DNA from: UBA1227 sp963629305
GTDB lineage: Bacteria; Bacillota; Clostridia; Oscillospirales; Acutalibacteraceae
DNA length: 64,000 nt
Assembly (NCBI GenBank): GCA_963629305.1
Contig: CAVGIJ010000007.1
Location: 1 to 64,000, forward strand
Direction: 5' to 3'
Shown: positions 44,142 to 52,065 of the stretch, in pieces
How positions within the stretch are numbered: position 1 is the first letter of the stretch
Layout of the letters: every line of letters starts with the position of its first letter
Position numbers and translations under genes: made by a program
The notes under the pieces: model-generated
Database searches by the model: none
The model's input: only the letters and a program-made list of their open reading frames with translations
What the model was told of the DNA's origin: nothing

Positions 44142-45036
44142 TGTTATCCTCCTCAGTCTTTTTGTTTTCCTTTTTAAGAGGATTTTTTACTTCCTTTTTT
44201 GTGTCTACGGGTATACATAAAAAGTCAAGCAGCATTTCACGTGCTTCACCGTCGGAAATATTTCTTCTGAGTGTTCCCTTGTTGGCAATTGAAATACCGC
44301 CGGTCTCTTCCGAAACGACAAGAATCATCGCGTCGCTCTGCTCAGACATACCGATTGCAGCTCTGTGTCGTGTTCCGAGGTCCGAACTTATGTCATTTTT
44401 GGATGTAAGAGGCAATATGCAGCCGGCAGCATAAAGCTTGCAGTCTCTTATAACCGCAGCACCGTCATGCAGCGGGGAACCCGGATAAAAAACGGTCCCG
44501 ACAAGTTCAGACGTAATGTCAGCGTCAACCATAGTTCCGGTTCCGATTATCTCTCCGAGAGGAGTGTTTTTTTCAAAAATCATAAGAGCGCCGATATTCT
44601 TGTCGCTCATGTCAGAAGCAGCACGGCAGACTTCATTTACCATATGAGCAACTTCGTCGTTGTATGCGGTTATACGTTGATAAGAGCCTCTGCCGAATAT
44701 ATTTCTTATGCTTGAAAAGTTTTTACTCGTGCCGAGCTTTTCAAGCATTTTTCTTATCTCAGGCGAAAAGATTACTATAAGTACGATGATAATGTTGTTG
44801 AACACGGTACGGAAAAGGTACGCGCTCGCCTGCATATCAAGTATAACAACAATGAGATACGTAACAGCAAAGATTACAATGCCTTTGGCAAAAGTCAGCG
44901 CTCTTGAGTCCCTTATCATTTTTATAACGTAGTAGATAATGAACGTGATGAACAATAAATCAAGAGTATCGCTCAACCAACTGTACGTTGAAAATATGCT
45001 GAGCATTTTTTCAAAGAATGTATAAATATCACTCAT
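44128..45036 (-). CDS. cdaA: Diadenylate cyclase CdaA
   Basis: A 302-residue enzyme that makes c-di-AMP from two ATP. Three membrane helices (about 24-90) precede the DAC domain, with catalytic DGA (191-193, in PLHDGAAVI) and RHR (223-225, in GTRHRAAIGMSEQ). The C-terminus is highly charged. The start overlaps the ispF stop by one base (TGATG). c-di-AMP controls potassium and osmolyte balance and wall homeostasis. Confidence 0.97.
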   Translation of the reverse strand: MSDIYTFFEKMLSIFSTYSWLSDTLDLLFITFIIYYVIKMIRDSRALTFAKGIVIFAVTYLIVVILDMQASAYLFRTVFNNIIIVLIVIFSPEIRKMLEKLGTSKNFSSIRNIFGRGSYQRITAYNDEVAHMVNEVCRAASDMSDKNIGALMIFEKNTPLGEIIGTGTMVDADITSELVGTVFYPGSPLHDGAAVIRDCKLYAAGCILPLTSKNDISSDLGTRHRAAIGMSEQSDAMILVVSEETGGISIANKGTLRRNISDGEAREMLLDFLCIPVDTKKEVKNPLKKENKKTEEDNNGKQ

Positions 45037-45515
45037 CAGTTGTTTACCTCCGTAATTATCGCTACGGCATGAGCCGAAATGCCGTCACCGTTTCCGGTAA
45101 AGCCAAGACCTTCCTCCGTTGTTGCTTTTACATTTATCTGACTTAAGTCCACACCGCATGCTTTTGCAATATTTTCTCTCATCCGTGAGATAAAGGCTGC
45201 CATTTTCGGCTTCTGCGCAATAATTGTAGCATCAATATTTCCGACGGTATAACCTTTTTCAGAAAGCAACTCAACAACTTTTGCGAGTAAAACCATGCTG
45301 TCTGCTCCGAGAAAAGAATCATCGGTATCCGGAAAATGTTGTCCGATATCACCGAGCGCTGCCGCTCCGAGAAGCGCGTCAGAGACAGCGTGAAGCAACA
45401 CGTCGGCATCCGAATGTCCGAGAAGTCCCTTTTCATACGGAATCGTAACACCACCGATTATGAGAGGTCTGTCCTCTACAAGACGGTGAACATCGTATCC
45501 ATGCCCTATCCTCAT
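45036..45515 (-). CDS. ispF: 2-C-methyl-D-erythritol 2,4-cyclodiphosphate synthase
   Basis: A 159-residue MEP-pathway enzyme of normal length. Metal ligands are in GYDVHRL and in LGHSDADVLLHAVSDALLG, with DIGQHFPDTD and TTEEGLGFTGNGDGI also intact. It makes the cyclodiphosphate precursor of isoprenoids. AAGGAG precedes the ATG. ispD is not adjacent. Confidence 0.97.
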   Translation of the reverse strand: MRIGHGYDVHRLVEDRPLIIGGVTIPYEKGLLGHSDADVLLHAVSDALLGAAALGDIGQHFPDTDDSFLGADSMVLLAKVVELLSEKGYTVGNIDATIIAQKPKMAAFISRMRENIAKACGVDLSQINVKATTEEGLGFTGNGDGISAHAVAIITEVNN

Positions 45516-45573
45516 AAATAAGCTTTACTCCTTAGTTTTCATTGTAATCCGTAAAGTTGATTACTCAATTTGA

Positions 45574-46164
45574 TTATTCATTGATATCAATTGACAGAAT
45601 CTTTATGTCTTCATTCGGTTTGTCATTCGGGCCGACGGGAACGCCCGCAATTTTGTCCACAACATCCATTCCTTCGTATACATGTCCAAACACCGTATGT
45701 CTGTAATCAAGCCACGGTGTCCCGCCGAGCTTTTCATAGCTCTCAACGCATTCAACAGGAAATTCTTCCGGCATTTCCTTCATCTGCATAAGAAGTGACG
45801 GATCAACAGTGTTTGCCTGTACAATAAAGAACTGGCTTCCGTTTGTTCCCGGGCCGGCATTTGCCATTGAAAGTGCGCCGCGAAGGTTGTGGAGCTTTGG
45901 TGTAAACTCATCCTGAAACGGTCTGCCCCAGATGGATTCTCCGCCCATTCCCGTGCCGTTTGGGTCGCCGCCCTGAATCATGAAATCCTTTATTACTCTA
46001 TGGAAGATGATTCCGTCATAGTATCCGTTCTTTGCGTGTGTAACAAAATTTTCAACTGCTTTCGGTGCCTCATCCGGGAAAAGTTTTACTTTTACAGTTC
46101 CGAGAGTAGTGTTGATTGTTGCAGTTATCTCACCGTCTGTCGGTAATTTTGTCTGATAGTTCAT
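45574..46164 (-). CDS. Cyclophilin-type peptidyl-prolyl isomerase
   Basis: A 196-residue single-domain cyclophilin without signal peptide, so probably cytoplasmic. Active-site motifs are IIFHRVIKDFMIQGGDPNGTG, GALSMANAGPGTNGSQFFI and HTVFGHVYEGMDVVDKI. The start follows AAAGGAG. It is 27 bases after the DUF695 gene and probably co-transcribed. Confidence 0.95.
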   Translation of the reverse strand: MNYQTKLPTDGEITATINTTLGTVKVKLFPDEAPKAVENFVTHAKNGYYDGIIFHRVIKDFMIQGGDPNGTGMGGESIWGRPFQDEFTPKLHNLRGALSMANAGPGTNGSQFFIVQANTVDPSLLMQMKEMPEEFPVECVESYEKLGGTPWLDYRHTVFGHVYEGMDVVDKIAGVPVGPNDKPNEDIKILSIDINE

Positions 46165-46191
46165 TGTCTGTGACTCCTTTATTTTAAAGAT

Positions 46192-47001
46192 TTATTCTAC
46201 GATATCTGTTTCAAGGCTTTTGTACTCACCGTTGTGTTCAGCGGCAATCCTAAGAAGATAGCTGTCTACGGCAGAGAGAAGCTCCACATTAAACGGAAGT
46301 GTACGTTCAAGAACAAGTCTGAATCTCGGAAGTACCATTCCCTCCGGCGGAGGTTCTGAAATCATGTCTCTGTAAATAAATGATTTTTCGGTACTCTGCG
46401 CATAACATGACATGGCATCCTTTTTGCTGGCAAAAACAAGATTGAACTTTATGGGACGCGGAATACTTCCGTCATCACCGTAACTTTTCAGAGACTTGAG
46501 TATTTTCATGTTTTCGCTTTTTTTCATCTGAATCTCGTTCGGATAAAGATACTTTTTATACTGGAGACCCTCAGGATCAGCGACCACGGTCGTCTCCACG
46601 TTTCTGAAAGAGCCCATGAAAACTTCGCCAAGCATTTTCTTTGAAGAAGCCGCCGAACGCTCCGGTATATAAAACATAAGAAAAACCGTTCCGGAGGATG
46701 CAATTACACCCTGTCCGACAAAACGTCCGTTTATATGTTCGGATATGGATGAGCGTACAGTGGCGATGTATGAGGCTTCGGACTCTGAAATAAGAGTCGG
46801 AAGTTCCGGCCTTGTGTAGACGTCCATTTGAATTTTAAGACAGCAGCTCAGCATATTGTTTGGAAGTGTGTCCATAAAATTCAGGTCACATCTTATAAAA
46901 ACCGGCTGTTTTCCGAAGACTTCCGTATACTCACAGAAGTTCTGCTGACTATCCCCGGATGCAGCATAACCGTTCTTAAAAATCGAACCTAGTAAACTCA
47001 T
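46192..47001 (-). CDS. DUF695 plus RraB-like domain protein
   Basis: A 269-residue protein. The N-terminal half (about 20-150) looks like DUF695 (QPVFIRCDLNFMDT, with ARS/ER residues further on). The C-terminal half (about 160-265) resembles RNase E inhibitor RraB: LKSYGDDGSIPRPIKFNLVF and LVLERTLPFNVELLSAVD, then AAEHNGEYKSLETDIVE. Domain assignment is from pattern memory. The first residues (GSIFKNGYAASG) are unrelated to either. RNA-turnover control is possible but unproven. Confidence 0.75.
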   Translation of the reverse strand: MSLLGSIFKNGYAASGDSQQNFCEYTEVFGKQPVFIRCDLNFMDTLPNNMLSCCLKIQMDVYTRPELPTLISESEASYIATVRSSISEHINGRFVGQGVIASSGTVFLMFYIPERSAASSKKMLGEVFMGSFRNVETTVVADPEGLQYKKYLYPNEIQMKKSENMKILKSLKSYGDDGSIPRPIKFNLVFASKKDAMSCYAQSTEKSFIYRDMISEPPPEGMVLPRFRLVLERTLPFNVELLSAVDSYLLRIAAEHNGEYKSLETDIVE

Positions 47002-47050
47002 TATTTTCTCTCCTAAACATAACTATCCATGTTACACATACTATTCAGTT

Positions 47051-47079
47051 ATGATAGCATAAATACGCCTGCAATACAA
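47051..47079 (-). promoter_or_regulatory. Promoter of the DUF695-RraB and cyclophilin genes
   Basis: TTGTAT (47074-47079) and TATCAT (47051-47056), 17 bp apart, about 50 bases before the ATG at 47001. Confidence 0.55.
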
Positions 47080-47179
47080 GGTTAATGCCCAAAAGTTATA
47101 TATTTTCATATACTGAAATGCGGTGCTGAAACCTCAATGGCCGATTCTTATTACAAATCATTTTTCCGGAGGAAAAATG

Positions 47180-47308
47180 ATGGCCACTTTCACAAACCAA
47201 GCAACGCTGTCATACAATGATACAATAATTAATTCAAATACGGTAACCGGTGAAATAGTCGACCCGGTCACTGTCTCAAAGGCTGCCGGTACAGCCTCCG
47301 TAAAATAA
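47180..47308 (+). CDS. Small 42-residue protein, DUF11-like N-terminal sequence
   Basis: A tiny ORF with a strong GGAGG at 47168-47172 and two adjacent ATGs (47177 out of the best spacing, 47180 preferred). The product begins MATFTNQATLSYNDT and ends with GTASVK*. The NQATLSYN pattern is like the start of larger DUF11-type surface proteins in Clostridia, which carry long repeats; here it stops after 42 residues and is followed at once by a strong terminator. It may be a genuine small protein or the surviving front of a larger gene. It is the only + strand gene between 11 kb and the window end. Confidence 0.6.
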   Translation: MATFTNQATLSYNDTIINSNTVTGEIVDPVTVSKAAGTASVK

Positions 47309-47310
47309 AA

Positions 47311-47338
47311 GTCAGGTCTGCTTAATTGCAGACCTGAC
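47311..47338. terminator. Bidirectional terminator between the small ORF and the VTT gene
   Basis: Perfect 11-bp stem GTCAGGTCTGC/GCAGACCTGAC with a 6-base loop. The minus-strand tail is TTTTATTTTA and the plus-strand tail TCTCTTATT. The stop codons on both sides lie within five bases of the stem. Confidence 0.85.
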
Positions 47339-47342
47339 TCTC

Positions 47343-48107
47343 TTATTCACTATCATTTGAAGCATTATTTTTTTCTTTACGTTTTTTCTTAAGAATAATT
47401 GCATACGCAATAACCGAACCCGCCATAACAGTGAGATTTACTGCAAGAGCGATAAGAAATTGCGGTGATTTTACGTTCAGCACATTTGTACCTATAATGG
47501 GGAAAGTTACGGCAAGAACCAACATTCCGAGAACCGATGCTCCGATGTAAGTCGGGTACGGAACGCCAATCGCACCGAGGTATATGCTCATTATGTCACA
47601 TGGGAGAATTCCGTTTGAGCGCAGTATAAGCGTAAAAAGGAAACCGTTTATTTCAGACAGTTCCTGTACTTTTTTTACTTTCGGAGACTTTCTCTCTACG
47701 TACTCGATTGCAGTTTTTCCCGCATAACGTCCCCATACATACGGAATGGTAAGCATAACAACCGTACCGAGTATATTTATGACTACAGCCTCGTACATTG
47801 GAAACATAATTCCCGTAAGTGCGTATAGGAAACCTACATAAACCACGACACAGATACTTTTAAGACCGAAAATAACAATCATGAACAGTGCCGCAAGTAC
47901 AGGGCTTGCAGGTGTAAGTTTCAACATACCGTCCACTGTTATCTTGTCCTTGTTAATTATACAGAGAATCATAATGGCAATCCACATCACGGTTATGATT
48001 ATCTTCGCGATCCGTTGAATCTTCTCTGCCGGAGTGCGCTGCATAAGGTCAATATTTTTTTCAATATTCTTTTCCTTATCGTCTTCTGAAACCAGCTGAT
48101 TTTTCAA
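47343..48107 (-). CDS. VTT-domain (TVP38/TMEM64, DedA-like) membrane protein
   Basis: About 254 residues with five to six membrane helices. The VTT core includes GFLYALTGIMFPMYEAVVIN and LILRSNGILPCDIMSIYLGAIG. The family is linked to lipid scrambling or membrane homeostasis. TTG 48107 is chosen as start because GGGAGG is eight bases upstream. A longer reading frame to 48233 would run back through tRNA-Leu and is not credible. Confidence 0.85.
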   Translation of the reverse strand: MKNQLVSEDDKEKNIEKNIDLMQRTPAEKIQRIAKIIITVMWIAIMILCIINKDKITVDGMLKLTPASPVLAALFMIVIFGLKSICVVVYVGFLYALTGIMFPMYEAVVINILGTVVMLTIPYVWGRYAGKTAIEYVERKSPKVKKVQELSEINGFLFTLILRSNGILPCDIMSIYLGAIGVPYPTYIGASVLGMLVLAVTFPIIGTNVLNVKSPQFLIALAVNLTVMAGSVIAYAIILKKKRKEKNNASNDSE

Positions 48108-48147
48108 ACAACGCACCTCCCATATAAATGTAATGAAAAGCAAAACG

Positions 48148-48187
48148 CGGGAAGTCCATAACACATATTTTGCGCACAGACTCCCCG
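48148..48187 (-). terminator. Possible terminator after tRNA-Leu(UAA)
   Basis: Stem CGGGGAGTC/GACTTCCCG (one G-U pair) with a 22-base loop follows the tRNA 3' end by five bases and is followed on the minus strand by CGTTTTGCTTTTC. The large loop makes it moderate evidence only. If it is leaky, the VTT gene 40 bases on could be read from the tRNA promoter. Confidence 0.45.
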
Positions 48188-48192
48188 TATTG

Positions 48193-48279
48193 TGGTGCTG
48201 GTGACCGGACTTGAACCGGTACGGTGTTGCCACCGAGGGATTTTAAGTCCCTTGCGTCTGCCGATTTCGCCACACCAGC
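48193..48279 (-). tRNA. tRNA-Leu (anticodon UAA)
   Basis: An 87-nt class II tRNA on the minus strand. Acceptor GCTGGTG/CACCAGC with encoded CCA, D arm with GGCAGACGC, anticodon arm AGGGA-CTTAAAA-TCCCT giving UAA at 48243-48245, long variable arm CGGTGGCAACACCGT, and T arm ACCGGTTCAAGTCCGGT. It reads UUA and UUG. Confidence 0.96.
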
Positions 48280-48315
48280 GTGAAGATATGCTTTACACAA
48301 GCAATCGACCTGCAT

Positions 48316-48344
48316 ATTTTAGCATATGCAGGCCGGTTTTTCAA
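48316..48344 (-). promoter_or_regulatory. Promoter of tRNA-Leu(UAA)
   Basis: TTGAAA (48339-48344) and TAAAAT (48316-48321) are 17 bp apart, about 37 bases before the tRNA. The spacer and -10 lie inside a palindrome, CCTGCATAT/ATATGCAGG (48309-48332), which is therefore better read as promoter-associated than as a terminator. Confidence 0.6.
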
Positions 48345-48364
48345 CGAGTTTTTTGTTTTTTTAA

Positions 48365-49288
48365 TCAATCAAGAAAAGTCACAAGGTTTAAGTTGTACTT
48401 TTCAACAAGCGCAACAGCCTCATCAAAGCCGAAGTTCACAGTATCCCTGCTGTGAGTGTCGGATGAAAGGATAACAGGTGTGCCCTTTTCCGCGAGATAC
48501 TTTAAAACACGCTCTGACGGATACGGCTTATCACAGTAACCGCGTGACATCCCACCCGTGTTTATTTCAAAGATAACAGGTGTTTTTGTAAGCTTATCAA
48601 GAGCCTTCATCTGCGCGGCGATATATCTCTCATCCTCAGTGTCAATATACGGTTTTCCTGTTTTAAGCTCGAATTGATGATTGAATTTCGTTATGAGATC
48701 AAAGTGCGCGACTATGTCGCAATGAGTCTTTTCATAAAGGCCCCCGACAAGTTCAAAATACTTCTCAGCGGCAGTCATTCTGTCACCGTCACAATAAAGT
48801 TCAACACATTTTTCAAGATTTTCCGGTTTGTAGTCAACGGACGACCATGTGGTATCGTCGCCGTTTATACTGTGAACCGCGCCTATTACATACTCATAGT
48901 CGGAGAGGTCATCCGTGTCAGACCAGTAGTCCTGCTCTATCCCAAGACGTATATTTATCTTGTCCTTGTACTTTGCCTTAAGAGCGCGCACGGTTTTCTT
49001 GTACTCCTCTGTACCCTCAACACTCATAGTCCACTCCGGTTCGCTGTCAAGGTGCGAGTGTCCCGAAAAGCCGAATTCACGAAGTCCTGCGTCTATTGCG
49101 GCGAGTACCATTTCCTCCGGAGTATTCTCTCCGTCACAAAAGGTTGTATGGGTATGATAGTTACTGAGCTTTTTTACGTCCTTGCTGAAAATTTTCTTTG
49201 TTTTGAAATATGCATTGAGTAAAAGTGCAATAGCATAGATAACGATAACCGCTACAACGAGATATTTCAGTATTGTAAGATAATCCAT
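48365..49288 (-). CDS. hisJ: PHP-domain histidinol-phosphatase (HisJ/HisK-like) with N-terminal membrane anchor
   Basis: A 307-residue protein. Residues about 5-27 (ILKYLVVAVIVIYAIALLLNAYF) form a membrane helix, followed by a short basic linker and then a PHP phosphoesterase domain. Metal-binding motifs are NYHTHTTFCDG, GFSGHSHLD, GIEQDYW, IGAVHSING, IVAHFDLI and SSDTHS. Genomic position as the last his gene, with a one-base TAATG overlap with hisE, argues for the histidinol-phosphate phosphatase step, which otherwise lacks a gene here. The membrane anchor is unusual for HisJ; related PHP enzymes with other substrates cannot be excluded. Confidence 0.85.
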   Translation of the reverse strand: MDYLTILKYLVVAVIVIYAIALLLNAYFKTKKIFSKDVKKLSNYHTHTTFCDGENTPEEMVLAAIDAGLREFGFSGHSHLDSEPEWTMSVEGTEEYKKTVRALKAKYKDKINIRLGIEQDYWSDTDDLSDYEYVIGAVHSINGDDTTWSSVDYKPENLEKCVELYCDGDRMTAAEKYFELVGGLYEKTHCDIVAHFDLITKFNHQFELKTGKPYIDTEDERYIAAQMKALDKLTKTPVIFEINTGGMSRGYCDKPYPSERVLKYLAEKGTPVILSSDTHSRDTVNFGFDEAVALVEKYNLNLVTFLD

Positions 49289-49605
49289 TAAACCATTTTC
49301 TCCTGTTTTACTTTGTGGTCAATGACGTGACGGGATGCGAGTTCTTCACGCACTTCATCCGGTGTTATTCCCATCTCAACCATGAGCACCATTACATGAT
49401 ACATTAAATCTGCAATTTCGTAAACAGTTTCTCTCTTATCATCCGCCTTTGCGGCAATGATAACCTCAGTGGACTCCTCTCCCACCTTCTTCAGTATCTT
49501 GTCAATTCCCTTTTCAAAAAGGTATGATGTGTACGAATTTTCCGGCAATGTATCCTTTCTTTCGCAAAGTAATTTATAAAGTTCTTCAATTTTGAAATCT
49601 GACAT
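49288..49605 (-). CDS. hisE: Phosphoribosyl-ATP pyrophosphatase
   Basis: A 105-residue all-helical pyrophosphatase of the MazG-like fold. Motifs are SYTSYLFEKGIDKILKKVGEE, EVIIAAKADD and ADLMYHVMVLM. It catalyses histidine step 2. It is separate from hisI (two-base gap), whereas many bacteria fuse them. Confidence 0.95.
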   Translation of the reverse strand: MSDFKIEELYKLLCERKDTLPENSYTSYLFEKGIDKILKKVGEESTEVIIAAKADDKRETVYEIADLMYHVMVLMVEMGITPDEVREELASRHVIDHKVKQEKMV

Positions 49606-49607
49606 GG

Positions 49608-49949
49608 TTATTCTCCTCTTTCATATATTTTGTTGAAAAAGCATGACTCCTCGCCTGTATGACAGGCGGGGCCGTCTTTTTCAACCGTAACGACGAGCGC
49701 GTCGCGGTCGCAGTCGGCGGTAATGCTGACTATATGCTGGTAATTGCCGCTGGTCTCACCCTTGAGCCACAGCTCCTGCCGACTGCGGCTGAAGAAGCAG
49801 GTGAGCCCTTTTTCAAGTGATATACTAAGGCTCTCTTTGTTCATGTATGCAAGCGTCAGCACCTGCTTCGTCTTATTATCCACGACAATGGCGGGGATAA
49901 GCCCGCGCTCGTCAAATTTCAGCAAATCAATATCTTTAATTTCCGCCAC
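49608..49949 (-). CDS. hisI: Phosphoribosyl-AMP cyclohydrolase
   Basis: About 113 residues. Motifs: LTLAYMNKESL, TCFFSRSRQELWLKGETSGN and the zinc/magnesium region DCDRDALVVTVEKDGPACHTG. It opens the purine ring at step 3. GTG 49949 is chosen because TAGGAG lies eight bases upstream, while a longer frame from 49976 would cross that site. Confidence 0.95.
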   Translation of the reverse strand: MAEIKDIDLLKFDERGLIPAIVVDNKTKQVLTLAYMNKESLSISLEKGLTCFFSRSRQELWLKGETSGNYQHIVSITADCDRDALVVTVEKDGPACHTGEESCFFNKIYERGE

Positions 49950-49972
49950 ACAAAACACTCCTACAATCAAAA

Positions 49973-50734
49973 TCAATTAACTCTGACATTTATGCCGGCG
50001 GCGCAAAGAGTTGACTTCAAATCCTTGATGTCAACCTCGCCGAAGTGGAAAATGGAGGCCGCAAGGCCTGCATCCACTTTGGGGAGCTCACTGAAAAGTT
50101 CAACAAAATCCTGAACTTTTCCCGCTCCGCCGGACGCTATAACCGGCACCGACACTGCATCGCAGACAGCGCTAAGCATTTCAATATCGAAACCTTTTTT
50201 CACACCGTCGGTGTCAATTGAATTTACAACGACCTCACCCGCTCCGTTTTCAACACAGCGCTTTATCCAGGATATACCCTCCATACCGGTATCAATTCTT
50301 CCGCCGTTTTTGAAAACGTGGAACTGTCCGTCAACACGTTTTATGTCAGCCGAGATAACCACGCACTGATCACCGTATTTTTTTGCGGCTTCTCTTATAA
50401 GCTCGGGATTGTTTATGGCACCGCTGTTGACGGACACCTTGTCGGCGCCGGCCTTCAAGACACGGTCAAAATCATCCAGTGTATTTATTCCTCCGCCCAC
50501 AGTAAGCGGTATGAAAACATTTTTCGCAACCGAGAGAAGTATATCCGTAAACAATTTGCGTCCTTCAAATGACGCGGTTATATCATAGAATACAAGTTCA
50601 TCCGCACCGCAGTCTGAATAGTATTTTGCAAGCTCTATGGGAGAACTTACATCTGAAAGGCCCTCAAAATTCACACCTTTTACAACACGTCCGTCTTTTA
50701 CGTCGAGACATGGAATTATCCTTTTAGTAATCAT
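49973..50734 (-). CDS. hisF: Imidazole glycerol phosphate synthase, cyclase subunit
   Basis: A 253-residue TIM barrel. It has RIIPCLDVKDGRVVKGVNF with the first catalytic aspartate, VGGGINTLDDFDRVLKAGAD, ISADIKRVDGQ and NSIDTDGVKKGFD with the second, and IASGGAGKVQDFVELF. With HisH it makes IGP and AICAR. It overlaps hisA by four bases. Confidence 0.98.
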   Translation of the reverse strand: MITKRIIPCLDVKDGRVVKGVNFEGLSDVSSPIELAKYYSDCGADELVFYDITASFEGRKLFTDILLSVAKNVFIPLTVGGGINTLDDFDRVLKAGADKVSVNSGAINNPELIREAAKKYGDQCVVISADIKRVDGQFHVFKNGGRIDTGMEGISWIKRCVENGAGEVVVNSIDTDGVKKGFDIEMLSAVCDAVSVPVIASGGAGKVQDFVELFSELPKVDAGLAASIFHFGEVDIKDLKSTLCAAGINVRVN

Positions 50735-51453
50735 TTTAAGTACTCCGTAATTTTTATTGCCTCTTTGAGATCAATAGCTCCGGTATAATACGCTTTTCCT
50801 ATTATTGCGCCGTAGAGATTCATCTCTTTGAGTGCGAATACATCGTCAAGTGATGAAACGCCGCCGGAGGCTGTGATATTCATACCGGTCGTCTCACTCA
50901 ATGTCTTGTACATCTGCCTGTTGGTTCCGCACATTGCCCCATCCTTTGAGATGTCGGTACAAATCATATACGAAACTCCGATATCCTGCATTTTTTTGCA
51001 AAAGTCGGAAAGCGTATAAGCGGATTTTTCAGTCCATCCCTTTATGGCGATGTACCCGTCTTTAACGTCCGCTCCTACTGCGATTTTATCTCCGTAAACG
51101 GAAACCGCATTTTTCAGAAACTCTTCATTTTCTACGGCAGCCGTGCCGAGTATAACCCTGCCTACACCTGCGTCAATGTACTTTTCCACCGTTTCGGTGC
51201 TGCGTATTCCGCCGCCTATCTCCACAAAAAGACCTGTTTCGTTTACAACATCTTTTACAACCGACAGGTTAGGCGAACTGCCGAATCTCGCACCTTCAAG
51301 ATCTACCATATGTATATGTGTTGCACCGCTGTTCCTAAAGTCAACCGCTACTTCTACGGGATTGTCGGAATATACGGTCATTTTTTTGTAGTCACCTTTT
51401 AAGAGACGTACTGCTTTTTTTTCATATAAATCTATTGCGGGAAAAATAATCAT
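50731..51453 (-). CDS. hisA: ProFAR isomerase
   Basis: A 240-residue TIM barrel, sister of HisF. FPAIDLYEKKAVRLLKGDY has the catalytic Asp, VEIGGGIRSTETVEKYIDAG the phosphate loop, and CTDISKDGAMCGTN the second Asp. ITASGGVSSLDDVFAL closes the second phosphate site. It performs the Amadori rearrangement at step 4. Confidence 0.98.
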   Translation of the reverse strand: MIIFPAIDLYEKKAVRLLKGDYKKMTVYSDNPVEVAVDFRNSGATHIHMVDLEGARFGSSPNLSVVKDVVNETGLFVEIGGGIRSTETVEKYIDAGVGRVILGTAAVENEEFLKNAVSVYGDKIAVGADVKDGYIAIKGWTEKSAYTLSDFCKKMQDIGVSYMICTDISKDGAMCGTNRQMYKTLSETTGMNITASGGVSSLDDVFALKEMNLYGAIIGKAYYTGAIDLKEAIKITEYLK

Positions 51454-51456
51454 TGT

Positions 51457-52065
51457 TTAAACCTCACAAAAGCCTTTGAGAATTTTAAGTCCGACATCTC
51501 CGCTCTTTTCCGGGTGGAACTGACATCCGAATATATTGTCCTTTGCAACCGCTGCAGTAACATCTACCCCGTATTCAGCGGTAGCAATAGTGTTATTCAA
51601 ACAATCCGCTGCAAAGTATGAGTGGACAAAATAAACAAAATCTCCGTCGTTTATGTACCTGAATAACGGACTGTTACATTTAAACCGCAAGGAATTCCAT
51701 CCTATGTGCGGTATTTTGAGTTCCGGCGGGATTTTACCCTCAAAAGCAATTACATTGCCCGGGATAAGACCAAGCCCTTCATGCTCACCGTATTCATAGC
51801 TCTTGTCAAAAAGCAGTTGCATACCGAGGCATATCCCCATGAGCGGTTTTCCGTTTTCCGCTTCTCTTATTATCACCTTATCAAGCCCTGAGGCTCTGAG
51901 CTTGCTTGCTGCATCACCGAACGCACCGACACCCGGAAGTATTATTCTGTCAGATGCCTCAATCTCTTTTTCGGTTTTTACAACACGCGCGCTTTCACCT
52001 ATTTTGTCAAGTGATGAGCATACGGAAAAAAGATTTCCTACACCGTAGTCAATTATACCAACCAT
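51457..52065 (-). CDS. hisH: Imidazole glycerol phosphate synthase, glutaminase subunit
   Basis: A 202-residue class I amidotransferase. The nucleophile cysteine is in GICLGMQLLFDKSYE, and the His-Glu pair is in GCQFHPEKSGDVGL. It supplies ammonia to HisF. The start overlaps the hisB stop by one base (TAATG). Confidence 0.98.
   Translation of the reverse strand: MVGIIDYGVGNLFSVCSSLDKIGESARVVKTEKEIEASDRIILPGVGAFGDAASKLRASGLDKVIIREAENGKPLMGICLGMQLLFDKSYEYGEHEGLGLIPGNVIAFEGKIPPELKIPHIGWNSLRFKCNSPLFRYINDGDFVYFVHSYFAADCLNNTIATAEYGVDVTAAVAKDNIFGCQFHPEKSGDVGLKILKGFCEV

Noticed and set aside
48076..48315. Open frames that run across tRNA-Leu(UAA), including the long form of the VTT gene
   Set aside because: Their N-terminal residues come from the tRNA gene. 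The tRNA folds perfectly and TTG 48107 has a proper ribosome binding site.
48309..48332. Palindrome CCTGCATAT/ATATGCAGG as a terminator of the his operon
   Set aside because: No T-run follows it on the minus strand, and a -35/-10 pair with 17-bp spacing overlaps it, so it was assigned to the tRNA promoter.
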